NCBI GenBank assembly: GCA_026914095.1
Contig: JAPPIY010000210.1
Span: 2,315-19,380 of the forward strand
Direction of reading: 5' to 3'
Source: Oligoflexia bacterium
GTDB taxonomy: Bacteria > Bdellovibrionota > Bdellovibrionia > Bdellovibrionales > UBA1609
DNA length: 17,066 nucleotides
The notes below the pieces were generated by a model. It was not told the DNA's origin. It ran no database searches and saw nothing but the letters and a program-made list of their open reading frames with translations. Positions 14,464 through 17,066 of this stretch are shown piece after piece. A program made the position numbers and the translations under genes. Position 1 is the stretch's first letter. Each line of letters begins with the position of its first letter.

Positions 14464-15924
14464 ATGCTTTTTCGTTGTCTTATTTTCTTTTTTGCTCTCA
14501 GCTCCTGCCAGCATTTTGTTAAGACAAAAGGGCCTGAAGGATCTAGCCGTCTCTCGCGGAAAGCTCTTTTCAATCCAGCGAAAGAGCCTAAAAGCCCTTA
14601 TGTTGTTGGAATTTCATTGGATTCTAATAAGCGGGTGGAAAAGTGGATGGATTACTTTACCGGCTCCGGCCGAAAATATATGAACACTTATTTGGAGCGC
14701 TCTTCTCGCTATCTTCCTATTATGAAGGCCGTTTTAAAAAAAAATAATCTTCCAGAGGATTTGGTTTATGTGGCTTTAATTGAATCAGGCTTTAGCCCCA
14801 AGGCTTTGAGCCGGGCTAATGCTGTGGGCTATTGGCAGTTTATCCATGGGACAGGAAGAAGATATGGCTTGAAAATTGATGGTTTTGTGGATGAGCGAAG
14901 GGACCCTATTTTATCTACACAAGCGGCGGCGCAGTATTTTAAAGACCTTTACTCTCTTTTTGGCTCATGGCAGTTGGCTTTAGCGGCCTATAACTCTGGT
15001 GAATATCGGGTGAATCGCGCGGTTTTAAGGCATTATACAAGAGATTTTTGGCTTTTAAGCTCAAAAAAGGCTTTGCCAAGAGAGACAAGGAATTATGTTC
15101 CTAAACTGATAGCGGCAATACGAATTGCTCACAATCCAGAAAAATACGGTTTTTATAATCTGGAATTTCAACCCGCCATCCATTACGATCTTGTTCCTTT
15201 AAAAAAACCAATTTCTCTTTTAAAACTGGCTCAAAATTTAGGGGTTTCGGAAGAAGAGATAAAGAAACTTAACCCCATGTACAAAGGGGAATATGTTCCT
15301 ATTTATGAGGCAAACACCCATCTTCGGGTTCCCGCAGGCCTGTTGAGCCAAGCTCTAGCCAGCTTAGATAAAAGCTTTATGTCAGAGCCAAAATACAAAT
15401 ACCACTATCATTATTGGTATCGTGTGAGACGAGGGGACAGTCTGTATAAAATAGCCCGCCGGCATAAAACAACTGTTCGCAAGTTGAGAAGGGCTAACAA
15501 TATGCGCTCCAATTCCTCTTTTCTTAGAGTGGGGCAGAGGATAAAAATACCCAGCAGAAAGTTAGTGGCCTCTTCAAGGCTTTCTTCAAAGAGAAAACCT
15601 GCCAGTTTAACGGGAGGTTTTCATAAAGTGAAAAAAGGACAAAGTTTATCTTTAGTTGCCAAGCTTTATGGCTTACAGCTTTCCGAGTTAAAGCGTTTAA
15701 ATAATATGCAGGGAACTCCGCTCATTCATCCGGGCCAAAAGCTAAGGGTTAAAAATTCCCGCCAGCCTGAAAATTCAAAAAAATATCATCTGGTTCGGAA
15801 AGGGGAAACCTTAATTGAAATCGCTAAGAAGCACAATATTCCTCTGCCTCGCTTGATGAAAGAAAACTCTTTAAATTTAAAATCTATTTTGCTGACCGGA
15901 ACCCGCCTTATCATCCCCAAATAG
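14464..15924 (+). CDS. mltD: Membrane-bound lytic murein transglycosylase, MltD type, with LysM domains
   Basis: Lipoprotein that cleaves peptidoglycan glycan strands to 1,6-anhydro ends. 486 residues. The signal peptide ends in a lipobox, LSSC (Cys15). The SLT catalytic domain lies at about 78-220, with catalytic Glu107 (VALIESGFSPKALS), NAVGYWQFIHGTGRRYGL and LALAAYNSGEYRVNRA. A degenerate LysM-like stretch at about 251-290 precedes three clear LysM peptidoglycan-binding domains at about 318-363, 386-429 and 441-485. Multiple LysM repeats after an SLT domain fit MltD. A good ribosome-binding site, aggaag (14451-14456), precedes the ATG by 7 nt. The product could feed NagZ, although the genes are far apart. 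Membrane placement (inner or outer) cannot be settled from the sequence. Confidence 0.92.
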   Translation: MLFRCLIFFFALSSCQHFVKTKGPEGSSRLSRKALFNPAKEPKSPYVVGISLDSNKRVEKWMDYFTGSGRKYMNTYLERSSRYLPIMKAVLKKNNLPEDLVYVALIESGFSPKALSRANAVGYWQFIHGTGRRYGLKIDGFVDERRDPILSTQAAAQYFKDLYSLFGSWQLALAAYNSGEYRVNRAVLRHYTRDFWLLSSKKALPRETRNYVPKLIAAIRIAHNPEKYGFYNLEFQPAIHYDLVPLKKPISLLKLAQNLGVSEEEIKKLNPMYKGEYVPIYEANTHLRVPAGLLSQALASLDKSFMSEPKYKYHYHYWYRVRRGDSLYKIARRHKTTVRKLRRANNMRSNSSFLRVGQRIKIPSRKLVASSRLSSKRKPASLTGGFHKVKKGQSLSLVAKLYGLQLSELKRLNNMQGTPLIHPGQKLRVKNSRQPENSKKYHLVRKGETLIEIAKKHNIPLPRLMKENSLNLKSILLTGTRLIIPK

Positions 15925-15926
15925 TC

Positions 15927-15943
15927 AGAGCTGAAAAAGCTCT
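15927..15943 (+). terminator. Short hairpin after mltD
   Basis: agagct (15927-15932) and agctct (15938-15943) form a perfect 6-bp stem with a gaaaa loop, 2 bp after the mltD stop. No T run follows directly, so it may protect the 3' end without terminating. Confidence 0.35.
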
Positions 15944-15974
15944 AATTGCCTGATTTTGAAAAAAGCACAAGTTT

Positions 15975-16035
15975 AAGCAATTAAAACAAGATAAGAACTT
16001 GCTTTTTCCTTTAAAATTGTGGTAGACAGGAAAAA
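15975..16035 (+). promoter_or_regulatory. Possible structured leader of rpsB
   Basis: Two inverted repeats lie in the 130-bp gap before rpsB. aagcaa (15975-15980) pairs with ttgctt (15999-16004), and tttttcct (16003-16010) pairs perfectly with aggaaaaa (16028-16035). The stems share two bases, so they compete at the junction. The second ends 8 bp before the rpsB ribosome-binding site (ggagagg, 16044-16050). S2 is known to repress its own operon through the leader in other bacteria. Whether this structure does so is inference. Confidence 0.3.
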
Positions 16036-16054
16036 CTTTAAATGGAGAGGAAAA

Positions 16055-16930
16055 ATGCAGGAAATAAGCATCCAGAGCTTGATTGAAGTTGGAGCGCATT
16101 TTGGCCATGAGCTTAAGAAGTGGAATCCAAAAATGAAGGATTTTGTTTATAAAGAGCGGGGCGGCATCCATATCATTGATCTTCAAAAGACTTTAATTTG
16201 TGCTAAAAAGGCCATGAGCTTCTTGGAAAAAAAGACCGCTGAGGGAGGGCATGTTGTCTTTGTCGGCACAAAGATTCAGGCTGTCTCTGCTGTGCAGGCA
16301 GCGGCTGAAAGCTCAAAACAGTTTTATGTTACAAAAAGATGGCTGGGCGGGACCCTGACTAATTTTGAGACTTTAAAAGAGAGCATCGATCGCATGAAGA
16401 AAATTCAAAAAATTAAAGAGAGGTTTGAGCTGGATCGCTATTCTAAAAAAGAGAGAAACCAAATTGAAAAAGAGTATAGCAAAATGGAAGAGAGCTTTAG
16501 AGGAATCAAAGATATGAAAGATCTTCCCTCGGCTCTTTTTATTGTGGATCTTAAAAAAGAGAGAATTGCTTTAAATGAAGCTAGGAAACTGAGGATACCC
16601 GTGTCGGCTTTAGTTGATACCAACTGTGATCCTAATTTAGTGGAATATCCTATCCCAGCCAATGATGATTCCCTTCGCTGTATTCAATTTTTTCTGCAAA
16701 TGGCGGGAGAGGCTTGCCAGAAGGGATGGGACAGATGGGAAAGAAGCCTTAGCAAGGAACAGTATAAAAAAGACAAGAAATTTAAGAGCTCCTCAGCTAC
16801 AGCGGGGCCGCAAGTGGTCAGTTTGAATAAAGGGCGGCAATTGGTTGCCGCAGGAATGGCTGAAGATGTGGAAATGGAAATTGAATTAAAAGAGGAATCC
16901 ACTAAAGACTCGGATAAACAAAAGGGATAA
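16055..16930 (+). CDS. rpsB: 30S ribosomal protein S2
   Basis: Structural protein of the small ribosomal subunit, needed for S1 docking. From the ATG at 16055 it has 291 residues. Family blocks are MQEISIQSLIEVGAHFGHEL (1-20), KWNPKMKDFVY, GIHIIDLQKT (37-46), VTKRWLGGTLTNFET (92-106), LPSALFIVD (158-166) and VDTNCDPNLVEYPIPANDDSLR (187-208). The start is chosen for the ribosome-binding site ggagagg 4 nt upstream. An in-frame ATG at 16019 would add 12 residues atypical of S2. The C-terminus extends about 60-70 residues past the conserved core and is highly charged, longer than in E. coli S2 (241 residues) but within the range of other bacteria. tsf follows after 1 bp. Confidence 0.97.
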   Translation: MQEISIQSLIEVGAHFGHELKKWNPKMKDFVYKERGGIHIIDLQKTLICAKKAMSFLEKKTAEGGHVVFVGTKIQAVSAVQAAAESSKQFYVTKRWLGGTLTNFETLKESIDRMKKIQKIKERFELDRYSKKERNQIEKEYSKMEESFRGIKDMKDLPSALFIVDLKKERIALNEARKLRIPVSALVDTNCDPNLVEYPIPANDDSLRCIQFFLQMAGEACQKGWDRWERSLSKEQYKKDKKFKSSSATAGPQVVSLNKGRQLVAAGMAEDVEMEIELKEESTKDSDKQKG

Positions 16931-16931
16931 T

Positions 16932-17066
16932 GTGATTCAAGCTCAAGAGGTTAAAAAGCTAAGACAAAAAACAGGGGCTGGTTTTATGGACTGCAAGCAG
17001 GCCCTTCAAGCTTGTAATAATAATTTTGATGAGGCTTTGGTTTGGTTAAAGAAAAAGGGTCTTTCC
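16932..17066 (+). CDS. tsf: Elongation factor Ts (3' end cut off)
   Basis: The first 45 codons of EF-Ts, the nucleotide exchange factor for EF-Tu. The segment is the N-terminal UBA-like domain: EVKKLRQKTGAGFMDCKQAL and FDEALVWLKKKGLS are unmistakable. The start must be GTG at 16932, because the nearby ATG at 16930 meets a stop at once. An aaaggg purine stretch (16921-16926) lies just upstream. It is spaced 1 bp from the rpsB stop, the classic rpsB-tsf pair. The gene runs off the window. Confidence 0.93.
   Translation, partial: MIQAQEVKKLRQKTGAGFMDCKQALQACNNNFDEALVWLKKKGLS

Noticed and set aside
16019..16054. Longer rpsB start
   Set aside because: The extra 12 residues are unlike S2 and the ATG at 16055 has a good ribosome-binding site.
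1..17066. CRISPR array, tRNA or rRNA genes, insertion-sequence transposase
   Set aside because: No regularly spaced direct repeats, no cloverleaf or rRNA-like stretch, and no transposase motifs were seen on either strand.

Overview
This window reads as chromosomal DNA of an AT-rich, diderm (Gram-negative-type) bacterium of proteobacterial character. The evidence is a lipoprotein-type LysM lytic transglycosylase, a TonB-like protein with the Ser-x3-His transmembrane motif, NagZ, and a complete Pst/PhoU/PhoBR phosphate system. The paired secreted proteins around a LysR gene loosely resemble hypothetical proteins I associate with Bdellovibrio-like bacteria. That is recollection only, so the taxonomic placement is tentative. 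Apart from the two genes cut by the window edges, every gene is intact.

Layout. (1) 2-6052, + strand: a tight phosphate operon in the order pstS (5' end cut off), pstC, pstA, pstB, phoU, phoB, phoR. From pstC onward the genes overlap or lie within 10 bp of each other. (2) 6082-7050: nagZ, probably read through from phoR. (3) 7094-8260: an AAA_14/DUF4143 ATPase of a mobile, accessory type, followed by about 670 bp without a convincing gene. That stretch holds a possible small RNA or terminator, an 84-bp palindromic element with a dRS3-like core, and a good promoter. (4) 8932-11654: a TonB-like protein with an unusual acidic C-terminal extension, a terminator-like hairpin, then glutamine-dependent NAD+ synthetase. 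(5) 11821-14352: two paralogous secreted proteins, each with one C-terminal membrane segment and a polybasic tail, placed on both sides of a LysR regulator. One is divergent from the regulator and the other overlaps its stop codon. (6) 14464-15924: an MltD-type lytic transglycosylase with three LysM domains. (7) 16055 to the end: rpsB and the first 45 codons of tsf, behind a leader with inverted repeats.

How the genes work together. PstSCAB imports phosphate. PhoU links transporter state to the PhoR kinase, and PhoR phosphorylates PhoB, which would be expected to control this operon. NagZ and MltD both act on peptidoglycan (recycling and cleavage). The least understood part is the LysR plus paired polybasic-tail protein module (11821-14352). 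It has the layout of a self-contained regulated unit and is the best candidate here for something undescribed.
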